Of a stretch of 64,000 nucleotides of DNA, positions 25,495 through 36,461 are shown in pieces. The translations under genes were made by a program, and so were the position numbers. The notes under the pieces were generated by a model. The model was given only the letters and a program-made list of their open reading frames with translations. It had not been told where the DNA came from and ran no database searches. The number at the start of each line of letters is the position of its first letter. Positions within the stretch are counted from its first letter, which is position 1. This DNA comes from Rubrivivax sp. Its GTDB lineage: Bacteria; Pseudomonadota; Gammaproteobacteria; Burkholderiales; Burkholderiaceae_C. The stretch lies in assembly GCA_020248945.1 (NCBI GenBank), contig JADCGQ010000004.1:186001-250000 (forward strand), in the 5' to 3' direction.

Positions 25495-26508
25495 TCAGGG
25501 CGCCACGCCCGTCACCCAGGCCTTGCGGATGAGGCGCCCGCAGTTGGCCGATTCGATGCCCGAGCCCGCCGCGGCCTGGCGCGCCAGCACGCCGTACCAG
25601 CTGCGCGTGGCATCGATCCATGGGTAGAAGCCGAAGGCGCCGGCGCTGTTGAAGGCGCCGTCGCCCACCACCGGGTCGGTTTCCACCCAGTGCCCCAGCG
25701 AGTAGCTCCAGCTCTCGGTGCGCGGCACGGGTGTGGCCAGCGCGTTGGGGCAGGTGTCGGGGTTGGTGCACACCGCGTTGCTGCCGAGCTGTGCGCCCAG
25801 CCGCAGCTGGCCGGCCAGCATCCTGCGCAGGAAGCGCGTGTAGGCGGCCGGCGTGCTCTCTGCGCCGCCGGCGAGCTGGGGTTGGTTGAAGCTGATGGGC
25901 ACGTCGTCGTCCAGCACCGCGCGGAACTCGGTGGCGAGTTCGCCGTTGCCCATGTGGCCCAGGCCGATCAGGCTGCCCAGCTTCTGCATGTGGCCGCCGC
26001 CGTAGAAGAAGCGGCCGTCGGTGTCAGCGCTGTACTGGCCGTTGCTGGCCGGGAAGGCCAGACAGCCGTCCACCGTCTGCCCCTGCAGGCAGATCGAGAA
26101 GTTGGTATAGCCGCTGCGGAGGGTGAGGTGGCGCACGTCTTCGGCCGAGAGCGTGCCGGCGCGCTTTTCCACCACGTAGGCACCAAAGAGCCACTTGGTG
26201 GCCGAGGCCAGCGCCATCGAGGTGTTGGCCGTGTAAACCGTCGAACTGCCGGCGCGGCTGACCGACCCACTGGCGCGAGCGCCGTCACGGTTGCCTAACT
26301 CCCAATAGAAAGGGGCCACCGCGGTGCACAGCGCGTGGTTGTTGGCGGTGGTGGTGGCCGCTGCGATGCGCTGCGCCTCGGTGGGGCCAGAAGACGGCGG
26401 TGACGCCGGTGCGGGGTCGGAGCCGCCCCCGCCGCCGCAGGCGCTCAGGCCCGCGCACAACATGGCCAGCGTGGCCAAGGTGGTGCTGATGAAGAACCCG
26501 CTTTTCAT
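25495..26508 (-). CDS. Lipoprotein with serine beta-lactamase/PBP-like fold
   Basis: 337 residues from MKSGFF. A lipoprotein signal peptide ends in LSACGGGGGSD, with the lipid-carrying Cys near residue 24, followed by a Pro/Ser linker. An SxxK motif (LASATKWLFG) near residue 95 matches the nucleophile motif of penicillin-binding-protein/class C beta-lactamase-like enzymes. YSLGHW and later Cys pairs (ICLQGQTVDGC, VCTNPDTC) suggest disulfides. Substrate unknown; it could be a DD-peptidase-like or esterase enzyme. A hairpin (26523-26540) lies in the leader just before the start. Confidence 0.65.
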   Translation of the reverse strand: MKSGFFISTTLATLAMLCAGLSACGGGGGSDPAPASPPSSGPTEAQRIAAATTTANNHALCTAVAPFYWELGNRDGARASGSVSRAGSSTVYTANTSMALASATKWLFGAYVVEKRAGTLSAEDVRHLTLRSGYTNFSICLQGQTVDGCLAFPASNGQYSADTDGRFFYGGGHMQKLGSLIGLGHMGNGELATEFRAVLDDDVPISFNQPQLAGGAESTPAAYTRFLRRMLAGQLRLGAQLGSNAVCTNPDTCPNALATPVPRTESWSYSLGHWVETDPVVGDGAFNSAGAFGFYPWIDATRSWYGVLARQAAAGSGIESANCGRLIRKAWVTGVAP

Positions 26509-26995
26509 GGCGTTCTCTCTTTGGGCCTGTTTGTAGGCCCGGCGCCCGACGCACAGCGCATCTGCCGTGTAAAGCTGCGTAGCTGCCTGTAGCGTGATGT
26601 CAGGGCAGGATAGTCGGCACCGCCAGCCGTGCATGTGCTTCGCAACACCCGTCGCGTGCAAGTCTTCATTACCGCCGCCCGCGTACTCAGCCCGTAAAGG
26701 TCCATCCAGTGCCTGGCCCGCGCGTTGACACCAAACCGGCCCGCATCCCAAGTCGGGGAAGGGGCAAACACGCCCGAGTGCGCGGCCCCACGCCCACTCA
26801 GCGCATCAAGCGCCACGTTGACGGGCCCGCGACCCACAAAGGCCGCCCAATTGGCACCGTCGAGCGATCCTGTGATCCGATCGTGAAACATCCGGGTGGG
26901 TCCATCGCTGCACGGCAGAAAAGGAGACAACGACAAGTCGGTTGCACGCCAGGAAGATCTCGCCTCTGAAAGAGGTACCGCTGAGCGCGCGAAGC
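26509..26995. other. 487-bp spacer with no recognised gene
   Basis: Lies between two minus-strand genes. It is visibly less GC-rich than its surroundings. It holds an inverted repeat GGGCCT/AGGCCC (26523-26540) in the leader of the lipoprotein gene. A minus-strand open frame runs through most of it, but it has no recognised domain, no good ribosome site and atypical codon use. No RNA gene or terminator was recognised. Confidence 0.5.
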
Positions 26996-28123
26996 TCAGA
27001 CCGAGTGCGTTTGCCCCGATCGCTCGGGCAAGGACGCCATAGCCCGCTCGTGCGGCCCCTGCCCCACCCAGCCGGATCCCCAAGCCCAAGCCGCCGCCAG
27101 CCCCAGCGCGGCGGCCACCGCGGCCATCGCCGTGGCAGGTGGGCCGGGCCAGACGACGAGGCCTGCGCCCAGCACCAGCACCGCCAGCGCGCCCCCTGCC
27201 CCGTGCGCACGTGGCACCGTGCCCTGCCCCGGCACCACGGCATCGCGCCACACGCAGCCCCAGGCCGCCGCCTGCAGCGCCATGCCCAGCATCAAGCCGC
27301 TGCCACCCGGCAAGACCAGCGCACACACGCCGCCAGCCACCAGCAGGCCGGCCACGCCGGCCGCCGGCACGGCGCGCGGCCACCAGGCCGGCAGCAGCAT
27401 GGCCAGCAGGTGCAGTGCCACGGCCGTGCGCGGTCCGAAGGCCCACAAACCGGCCTCGCTGCGGCAGGCCTCCAGCATCCACGGCAGCAGGGCCATCATC
27501 GGCAGCATGGCCAGCGCCGCCACGGCACGCAGGCGGCCTTGCGGCGTGGCCCTGGCGGCCCAGGGCGGCAAGCCGAGCGCGCAGTCGAACAGGCCGCTGC
27601 GGCAGCCGGCGCGTGCTGGGGCTGGCGGGCCTAGCGGCACCACGCATGCAAGCGCCGCCGCCAGCACGGCCGGCAGCGCCGCCATCGCGGCCATCGCGCC
27701 GCCGGCCAGCGGGTCACCCACCACCACCGCCGCGCACAAGGCGGCCAGCAGGGCCGGCCCGCGTGGCGACGCAGCCCGGCCCGGCGACGCGCCGCGCCCG
27801 TGCGGCACCACGGTGGAGGCCGCCGCCAGCAGCACGCCCCAGCTCAGCGCCGCCGGCACCCATGCGTTCGATGCCACACCCGCAGCCGCCACCGCGCCGG
27901 CGGCAACCAGCCCGCCGCGCAAGGCCCAGGGCCCGGGCGGATGGCGCAGCAGCCCCTGCTGCGCCAGCGCCACCGAACCCAGCCACAGCGCCAGCGGTGC
28001 GAACTGCAGCGCGCCCGCCGGGCCGTGGTGCAGCGCCAGCGTGCCCAGCACCAGCCAGCCGCCGAACAGCAGCGTCCAGGCCGCCGTGCGCGCCGCGAAC
28101 AGCATCGCCGCAGCCGTGTTCAT
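26996..28123 (-). CDS. Polytopic membrane protein of unknown function
   Basis: 375 residues, almost entirely hydrophobic Ala/Leu/Gly/Val-rich helices, about ten transmembrane segments (for example TLLFGGWLVLGTLAL, LLAALCAAVVVGDPLAGG, LAMLPMMALLPWMLEA, LLVAGGVCALVLPGG). No family was recognised. Its ATG overlaps the stop of the 2OG-oxygenase gene by 4 bp, so the two are probably translated together at the 3' end of the cox-mocA run. A transporter or a membrane subunit is possible, but nothing in the sequence decides it. Confidence 0.6.
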   Translation of the reverse strand: MNTAAAMLFAARTAAWTLLFGGWLVLGTLALHHGPAGALQFAPLALWLGSVALAQQGLLRHPPGPWALRGGLVAAGAVAAAGVASNAWVPAALSWGVLLAAASTVVPHGRGASPGRAASPRGPALLAALCAAVVVGDPLAGGAMAAMAALPAVLAAALACVVPLGPPAPARAGCRSGLFDCALGLPPWAARATPQGRLRAVAALAMLPMMALLPWMLEACRSEAGLWAFGPRTAVALHLLAMLLPAWWPRAVPAAGVAGLLVAGGVCALVLPGGSGLMLGMALQAAAWGCVWRDAVVPGQGTVPRAHGAGGALAVLVLGAGLVVWPGPPATAMAAVAAALGLAAAWAWGSGWVGQGPHERAMASLPERSGQTHSV

Positions 28124-28839
28124 CGGGGCGCGTAGCCGTGCAGGCGGTCGTTGCCGGGCCCGCTGGCGTGGTGCACGCGGGCGTTGAAGGACAGGATCAC
28201 GCGCTCCTGCTCGCCCGCATAGGGCAAGGCCTGGTGCGCCAGCCAGGCCGGGAACAGCACCAGCTGCCCCGGCACTGGCGCCACATCCACGTGCGGCGGC
28301 TGCAGGTAGGCGTTGCCCAGGTCCACGTGCGCGCCGCCCAGGGCCTGGAACGGCGGGCCGTAGAAGCGCGTCACGCCGTTGGCGGGGCCGTACACGGGGT
28401 GCTGCTCGCGCGCCGCGGGCTCGTCCACCTGCAGCACGTACACCGCCGACCACGAGGCGTTTCCATGCGTGTGCACGTCGTGGAAGGCGCCGTCGCGGCT
28501 GGTCTGGAACCACATGCCGTCGATGGCCACCTGCAGCGGCACGCCGCCCTCGCGCCAGGCTGCGGGCCACGAGGCGGCGTTGGCGGCCGTGACCGTGTCG
28601 CGCAGGCAGCCCACGAGCCACTGCACGAAGGCTTGCCACTCGGGCAGCTTCACGCGCTGCAGCAGGTCGTCGTCACTCGCGAAGAAGGCGCGCTCGGGCT
28701 CGCCGCGGGCGTGGCGCTGGGTGGCGCGCAGGGCCGCAAACACACGCACCAGCAGCGGGTTGATCGATTCCGGATCGGCGTGCCGGTGCACCGCCAGCGG
28801 CACCGGCCACAGCAGGTGGTGGCCGGGGCCCAGGCTCAC
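28120..28839 (-). CDS. Putative 2OG-Fe(II) oxygenase family protein
   Basis: 239 residues from a GTG that overlaps the mocA stop (GTGA). The central FHDVHTHGNASWSAVYVLQV carries the His/Asp and tryptophan pattern of a small 2-oxoglutarate/Fe(II) dioxygenase family (double-stranded beta-helix), and a late LVLFPAWLAHQALPY supplies the second metal His. QERVILSFNARV gives the 2OG-binding Arg region. Substrate unknown. The position, coupled to mocA and a membrane protein behind the cox genes, suggests a shared transcript but not necessarily a role in CO oxidation. Confidence 0.7.
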   Translation of the reverse strand: MSLGPGHHLLWPVPLAVHRHADPESINPLLVRVFAALRATQRHARGEPERAFFASDDDLLQRVKLPEWQAFVQWLVGCLRDTVTAANAASWPAAWREGGVPLQVAIDGMWFQTSRDGAFHDVHTHGNASWSAVYVLQVDEPAAREQHPVYGPANGVTRFYGPPFQALGGAHVDLGNAYLQPPHVDVAPVPGQLVLFPAWLAHQALPYAGEQERVILSFNARVHHASGPGNDRLHGYAPR

Positions 28840-29516
28840 ACGGGCTCCGTCAGCGCCGCCGGCCAGCGCAGCACGTGGCCGGTGTCGCGCTCGAAGGCGG
28901 CGATGTCTTCGGGCGTGTCGATGTCGACGCGGTAGCGGCGGTTGTCGCTGGCCCAGGCCAGCACCTGCTCGGGGTGCGCGGCCTGCCACTGGCGGCAGCC
29001 GGTGTTCAGCTGGCCGGCGATGATGTCGTCGCGCACGCTGGCATCGAAGATCACCGGGTTGGCGCGCTCGCCGCCCACGTGCGGCTGCACCACGCGCGTG
29101 CCTTCGGGCCGCTTCTTCCAGGCGCCGATGAGCGCGGTGATGTCGGCGGCGCCGAGCAAGGGCTGGTCGGCCAGCACCACCATCACGGCATCGAGCTTGC
29201 CGGCGAGTGCGGCCAGGCCGACACGCTGCGAGGAGACGATGCCGTCGTCGGGCTGCGGGTTGCGCGCCAGCGTCACCGGGAAGTCCTGCACAAGCGGCTC
29301 GATCAGCTCGGCGTGGTGGCCGAGCACCACCACGACCTCATCGACACCGGCGCCCGACAGCGCGATGAGCGTGCGGCGGATGAGCGGCACGCCGCCGAGC
29401 TCGAGCAGGCATTTGGGGCGGTGGCCGAGGCGCGAGCCCGCGCCTGCGGCCAGCACCACGGCGCCCACAACCACGCGGCTGTAGAGGCCGCCGCCGCCTT
29501 TGAGGATGCATCCCAT
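28836..29516 (-). CDS. mocA: Molybdenum cofactor cytidylyltransferase-like protein
   Basis: 226 residues. The nucleotidyltransferase signature VVLAAGAGSRLGHRPKCLLE lies near residues 20-40, with VVLADQPLLGAADI and a C-terminal YRVDIDTPEDIAAFE, as in MobA/MocA-like enzymes. MocA joins CMP to molybdopterin, giving the MCD cofactor used by xanthine-oxidase-family enzymes including CO dehydrogenase, which fits its place after the cox genes. GAGG precedes the ATG by 7 bases. It starts 15 bp after coxF. Confidence 0.85.
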   Translation of the reverse strand: MGCILKGGGGLYSRVVVGAVVLAAGAGSRLGHRPKCLLELGGVPLIRRTLIALSGAGVDEVVVVLGHHAELIEPLVQDFPVTLARNPQPDDGIVSSQRVGLAALAGKLDAVMVVLADQPLLGAADITALIGAWKKRPEGTRVVQPHVGGERANPVIFDASVRDDIIAGQLNTGCRQWQAAHPEQVLAWASDNRRYRVDIDTPEDIAAFERDTGHVLRWPAALTEPV

Positions 29517-29531
29517 GGGTGTGCCTCGGGG

Positions 29532-30563
29532 TCAGCTGCCGCAGCAGGAGCCTTTGATGGGGGGGATGACGGGGAGGGGTGGGGGTGCGGGGGTGTCTTT
29601 CCGATCGTCCTGAGCTTGTCGAAGGGCAGGCTCAGCCCGACCCTTCGACAGGCTCAGGGCGAGCGGGGGGGCTTCGACAAGCTCAGCCCGAACGGGAGGT
29701 GTCGGGGCCGAGGCTGCAGTTTCCGTTTGCGGCCGAGCCGCACCCTCCGTTCGCGCTGAGCCTGTCGAAGCGCCCGCGCCGCGCCGCGCGGCCACCACCG
29801 TGGCCAGCACCGACAGGGCAATCTCCTCCGGCGTCTGCGCGCCAATGGGCTCGCCCGCCGGCGCCACGATGGCGTTCACCGCGGCGGCGTCGTGCCCGGC
29901 CTCCACCAGCGCCGCCTTCAGCACCGCCGCCTTGCGCGCACTGGCCACGAAGAACACCTGCCGCGCCGCCAGCGACAGCGCGGCGCGCAGCCCCTGCACA
30001 TCGCGCCGGCCCTGCGTGGCCACCACCACGAAGGCGCCCGGCGCCACCTGCTCGGCCAAGGCCGCGGCATCATCGCTGGCCACCACCTGCCCGGCATCGG
30101 CAAAGCGCTCCGCCTCGGCCCCGTGCGCCACCACCGTGACAGGTAGCCCCACGCGCGGCGCCAGCGCCGACAGCGCCAGCGCCAGCGGCGAATCGCCCAC
30201 CACCACGAGCCGCGCGCGCGGCAGCACGGGGTCGACGAACAGCTCCAGCGTGCCGCCGCTGTGGCAGGCCATGCCGAACTCGAGCACGTCCTGCAGCTCG
30301 CGCTCGGTGCCCTCTTCCGACGGCGTGATGCGGATCAAGCGCGAGCGCCCGTCGGCCAGCGCATGCCGCACCGTGCGCAGCACCGCGGGTTGCGCGCAGC
30401 CGCCGCCGATCCAGCCGCCCTCGATGCGCTGGGCACTGACCACGGCCTTGTCGCCGGGCCGCGCCGAGGCCGGAGCCTGCACGCGCAGCACGCTGACCAG
30501 GCAGAAGGGCTCGCCCTGGCTTTGCAGGCGCTGGGCATGGGCAAGGACGTCGAGGCTGGACAT
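29532..30563 (-). CDS. coxF: XdhC/CoxF-family cofactor insertion protein with repeat-derived insert
   Basis: 343 residues. The N-terminal XdhC/CoxI domain has the GGGCAQPAVL motif (usual GGCxE/QP) near residue 55; a Rossmann-like C-terminal part follows (RLVVVGDSPLALALSALA, GAFVVVATQGRRDVQGL). The end is GSCCGS. XdhC-type proteins bind and sulfurate the Mo cofactor and insert it in the enzyme. Residues about 270-325 (STGSARTEG, RAELVEAPPLALSLSKG, RAEPALRQAQDD) are the translation of dispersed palindromic DNA repeats read in frame; they are unlikely to belong to the fold. Confidence 0.85.
   Translation of the reverse strand: MSSLDVLAHAQRLQSQGEPFCLVSVLRVQAPASARPGDKAVVSAQRIEGGWIGGGCAQPAVLRTVRHALADGRSRLIRITPSEEGTERELQDVLEFGMACHSGGTLELFVDPVLPRARLVVVGDSPLALALSALAPRVGLPVTVVAHGAEAERFADAGQVVASDDAAALAEQVAPGAFVVVATQGRRDVQGLRAALSLAARQVFFVASARKAAVLKAALVEAGHDAAAVNAIVAPAGEPIGAQTPEEIALSVLATVVAARRGAGASTGSARTEGAARPQTETAASAPTPPVRAELVEAPPLALSLSKGRAEPALRQAQDDRKDTPAPPPLPVIPPIKGSCCGS
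29603..29770. repeat. Cluster of dispersed CTTCGACAGGCTCAG-type repeats inside coxF
   Basis: Four copies, in both orientations, of the core CTTCGACA(A/G)GCTCAG and its complement CTGAGC(C/T)TGTCGAAG, flanked by CCCGA/GGGCGA boxes, at 29603-29623, 29642-29666, 29671-29690 and 29745-29770. This family of palindromic repeats is common between genes in many proteobacteria. Here it lies within the coding sequence. Confidence 0.85.
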
Positions 30564-30575
30564 GGGAGCTCCCGT

Positions 30576-31859
30576 TCAATCGATGAGGTCGGCGGCCGAG
30601 GCCAAATCGCGCAGCGAGGCCAGGCGCACGAAGCGCTGCACGTGGCTGCGCGCGGCCTGCAGCGCGGCAGAGGCCGGCACCGCAGGCGAAGGGTGGAACC
30701 AGGTGATGCGCGCCCCGCGCCCACGCACGGTGGCCAGCGCCTCGGCCAGGCGGTGTGGCTCGTCGGCGTCGAAGCCGTCGGACAGCACCCACACCTGCGC
30801 GCGGCGGCCCAGCTGCGCGCGGGCGTGCACGCGGTGGAAATCCTCCAGGCTGGTGGCGATGCGCGTGCCGCCGGCAAAGCCTGCCGTCACGGCGTTCACC
30901 TTCTCCTGCACGGTGCCGCTGTCGCGTTGCAAGAGTGGCGTCACTTCGGCAAGGCGCGTGTGGAACACGAACACACGCGCCTGCGCCGCCACCACGAAGG
31001 CGCGCGCGATGCGCAGGAAGAGCTGCGCGTGCGTTTCCATCGAGCGGCTCACGTCGACGAGCACGAAGAGCCGCGGTCGCTCACGGCGCGGTTGGCGCCA
31101 GGCGGGGGCCAGTGGCACGCCGCCGGTAGCCAGGCTCGCACGCAGCGTGCGGCGCAGGTCGAGCCGGCGGCCTTGCGGGTGCGTGTGCCAGCGGCGCATG
31201 AGGCGGCGGCGCAGTCGCGAGGCGATGCGTTCGGCCAGTTGCTGCAGCAGCGCCAGGTCTTGCGGCAGCCACTCGTGCAGGCTGCGGTCGTGCAGGGCCT
31301 CGGTGCGGCTGGCGCCGCCCTGGTGGCGGCTCAGGGCATCGCCTTCGGCGGGGCTGTCGGCGAGGGCCGTGTCGGCGGCGCTGGCGCCGGGGCGCGTGTT
31401 GCCGTCGCCGAGCGTGTCTTGCAGCTGCTGCACGAGCTGGCGGATGTCGCGCGGCGGTCGGGTGCGGCCGCTGACGCGGGTGCTGCCGGTGCTGCGCTCG
31501 GGGCGCCAGTAGCGGTCGAAGAGCTCGGGCCAGCGGCGCCAGTCGCGGGCGCCGTGGCAGGCAATGGCGCGCCAGGCTTCGGCCACGCGGGCGGGGCGCT
31601 GCAGGGCGTCGGGCAGGCGCAGCACGGCTTGCAGCATGGCCTGCTGCTCGGCCACGCCGACGGCGAAGCCGTGTTCGCGCAGGTGGGCGGCGAAGCCGGC
31701 CATGGCGGCCAGGGGGTGGGCTTCGACAGGCTCAACCCGACCCTTCGACAGGCTCAGGGCGAGCGGGGGGGCTTCGACAGGCTCAGCCCGACCCTTCGAC
31801 GGGCTCAGGGCGAGCGGGGGGGCTTCGACAGGCTCAGCCCGAACGGAGGGTGGGGTCAT
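30576..31859 (-). CDS. coxE: CoxE-family VWA-domain protein
   Basis: 427 residues. The C-terminal half is a von Willebrand A domain with the metal-site motif DVSRS (FVLVDVSRSMETHAQL) and later TGFAGGT-like AGFAGGTRIATSL; the middle is the CoxE helical region. CoxE works with the AAA+ protein CoxD in building the Mo-Cu centre of CO dehydrogenase. The ATG overlaps the coxD stop by 4 bp. The first ~52 residues are encoded by 51-bp palindromic repeats (RAEPVEAPPLALSxSKG). MAGFAAHL at 31703 may be where the conserved protein begins. Confidence 0.85.
   Translation of the reverse strand: MTPPSVRAEPVEAPPLALSPSKGRAEPVEAPPLALSLSKGRVEPVEAHPLAAMAGFAAHLREHGFAVGVAEQQAMLQAVLRLPDALQRPARVAEAWRAIACHGARDWRRWPELFDRYWRPERSTGSTRVSGRTRPPRDIRQLVQQLQDTLGDGNTRPGASAADTALADSPAEGDALSRHQGGASRTEALHDRSLHEWLPQDLALLQQLAERIASRLRRRLMRRWHTHPQGRRLDLRRTLRASLATGGVPLAPAWRQPRRERPRLFVLVDVSRSMETHAQLFLRIARAFVVAAQARVFVFHTRLAEVTPLLQRDSGTVQEKVNAVTAGFAGGTRIATSLEDFHRVHARAQLGRRAQVWVLSDGFDADEPHRLAEALATVRGRGARITWFHPSPAVPASAALQAARSHVQRFVRLASLRDLASAADLID
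31720..31852 (-). repeat. Tandem 51-bp repeat in the 5' end of coxE
   Basis: About two and a half copies of a 51-bp unit, each made of two CTTCGACRGGCTCA cores (starting at 31721, 31772 and 31823 on the plus strand). 51 bp equals 17 codons, so each unit adds the same 17-residue peptide without shifting frame. It begins a few codons after the coxE ATG. Confidence 0.85.
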
Positions 31860-32782
31860 GGCACAGGTACTGCGGCCTTCACGGCCACGCCGTCGCCGCC
31901 GGCCTTGCGGCCTTCGAGCACCGGCAGCAGACGCTCGGCGGTGAACTGGAAGCGGTCATCGCGGGTCTTCAGCAGGCAGGCCAGCACGTGCGCCAGCGCG
32001 GCCGGCTCGTCGGGCATGCGGGTGTGGCCCAGGCGGTGCAGCGCGCGCACGAAGTCCAGGCTTTCGGCCACGCCGGGGGTCTTGCCCAGGTCTTCGCGGC
32101 GCAGGCGCTGCACGAAAGCCACCGCCTGCTCCACCAGCGCGCCTTCGGCGTCGGGCAGCGTGGCGCGCACGATGGCGATCTCGCGGGCCAGCGTCGGGTA
32201 GTCGAGCCAGTGGTACAGGCAGCGCCGCCGCAGCGCATCGCTCAGCTCGCGTGTGCCGTTGCTGGTGAGCACGGCGCGTGGCACGTGGCGCGCGGTGATG
32301 GTGCCGAGCTCGGGCACCGTGATCTGCCAGTCGGCCAGCACCTCGAGCAGAAACGCCTCGAAGGCCTCGTCGGCGCGGTCGATCTCGTCGATGAGCAGCA
32401 CGCAGGGCTCGTCGCTGGCAATCGCCTGCAGCAACGGACGCTGCAGCAGGTAGTCGCGGGCGAAGAGATCGGCCTCACGCGCACCCGCATCGCGCCCCTC
32501 GTGCAGGCGGATGGCCAGCAGCTGGCGGCCGTAGTTCCACTCGTAGGCGGCCTGTGCGAGATCGAGTCCCTCGAAGCACTGCAGCCGCACGAGCCGCCGG
32601 CCTTCGGCCTTGGCCAAGGCCTGGGCCAGCGCCGTCTTGCCGACGCCGGCATCGCCTTCCGCCAGCAGCGGGCGCTGGAGTGAGCCGGCCAGCCACAGCG
32701 TGGTGGCCAGCGCCTCGTCGGCGATGTACCCGGCGCGGTGCAGCGATTCACGCAGGACTTGCGGGCTGGCCTCCGTCGTCAT
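31856..32782 (-). CDS. coxD: CoxD/MoxR-family AAA+ ATPase
   Basis: About 308 residues from MTTEASPQ (an in-frame start 36 bases upstream is possible). Walker A is GDAGVGKTALAQALA; Walker B is VLLIDEIDRADEAFEAFLLE; sensor and arginine positions follow (VLTSNGTRELSDALRRRCLYHW). CoxD is the MoxR-type chaperone ATPase that helps mature the sulfur-bridged Mo-Cu site of CO dehydrogenase. It is coupled to coxE by a 4-bp overlap and follows coxG by 19 bp. Confidence 0.9.
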   Translation of the reverse strand: MTTEASPQVLRESLHRAGYIADEALATTLWLAGSLQRPLLAEGDAGVGKTALAQALAKAEGRRLVRLQCFEGLDLAQAAYEWNYGRQLLAIRLHEGRDAGAREADLFARDYLLQRPLLQAIASDEPCVLLIDEIDRADEAFEAFLLEVLADWQITVPELGTITARHVPRAVLTSNGTRELSDALRRRCLYHWLDYPTLAREIAIVRATLPDAEGALVEQAVAFVQRLRREDLGKTPGVAESLDFVRALHRLGHTRMPDEPAALAHVLACLLKTRDDRFQFTAERLLPVLEGRKAGGDGVAVKAAVPVP

Positions 32783-32801
32783 GCGCCTCCGTTGCGGGTT
32801 G

Positions 32802-33524
32802 TCAGCTCTTCTTGCCAAACAGGCCGGCGAACCAGCCCTTGATGACGGTCCACATCAGCGCCAGCGCGTTGAGCTCCTTCACCGGCGCCGCGGGCGGGCG
32901 CGGCATCGGGGGGCGCGGTGCGGCCACCGGCGCCGGGGCGGGTGCTGCCGTTGCTGCCGTCGCGGCCATAACGGCCGACTCAGGCAAGGCCACCGGCATC
33001 GCCCCCGGCGCCTCGGCGGCCTGCACCATGCGGATCTCGGTGCTCTCTTCCGCTGGCGGCGCGGCGTTCACGGCCAAGGCCGCGGCGCGGAAGTTGTCGG
33101 CGAACTGCGCCAGCATCGCATCCGACACCGGCACCAGCAGCCGGCTGCCGAACTGCGCCAGCTTGCCGCTGACGATGATGGTGGCCACGCCGGCCAGCAC
33201 GCAGCCACCGCCTTCGGCTGCCGGTTCGAGGTGCGCGGTGAGCTGCATCGAGGCCGACGAGCCGCTCTTGTCGGCGCCCTTGCCGAGCATCTTGAGCTCC
33301 TTGGCGGCGGCATCGAGCCCTTGCAGCTCGATGTCGCCGTTGAAGGTCATGACCGCCGGGCCGACCTTGCTCCTGACCGTGCCCTTGAAGTGCGTGGCAT
33401 CGATCTGCTCGGTGATCTGGGCACCGGGCATGCACGCGGCCGTGGCAAAGATGTCGGACAAGACCGTCCACGCCTGTTCGAGCGTGGCGGCCACCGGGTA
33501 ACGCTTGTCGAGTTTGACTTCCAT
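32802..33524 (-). CDS. coxG: CoxG-family SRPBCC protein
   Basis: 240 residues. The N-terminal ~150 form the CoxG/SRPBCC domain (YPVAATLEQAWTVLSDIFAT, CMPGAQITEQIDATHFKG, VKVGPAVMTFNGDI-like segment). A Pro/Ala-rich linker leads to a C-terminal amphipathic or hydrophobic helix (LALMWTVIKGWFAGLFGKKS). CoxG is thought to attach CO dehydrogenase to the cytoplasmic membrane for electron transfer; the C-terminal helix fits that. It lies between coxL and coxD, whereas in Oligotropha it follows coxF. Confidence 0.88.
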   Translation of the reverse strand: MEVKLDKRYPVAATLEQAWTVLSDIFATAACMPGAQITEQIDATHFKGTVRSKVGPAVMTFNGDIELQGLDAAAKELKMLGKGADKSGSSASMQLTAHLEPAAEGGGCVLAGVATIIVSGKLAQFGSRLLVPVSDAMLAQFADNFRAAALAVNAAPPAEESTEIRMVQAAEAPGAMPVALPESAVMAATAATAAPAPAPVAAPRPPMPRPPAAPVKELNALALMWTVIKGWFAGLFGKKS

Positions 33525-33547
33525 CGTCGAATGATGACCCGGATCCG

Positions 33548-36447
<2,900 letters not shown>

Positions 36448-36461
36448 GTTCGTGTGCTCCT

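Noticed and set aside
26505-26892. A minus-strand open frame in the spacer before the lipoprotein gene
   Set aside because: No recognised domain, no ribosome site and codon use unlike neighbours. It may be a remnant of a gene, but this cannot be supported.
31720-31852. Tandem repeats considered as a CRISPR array
   Set aside because: Units are contiguous 51-bp copies with no unique spacers, made of a known type of dispersed palindrome and lying in coxE; no cas gene is near.
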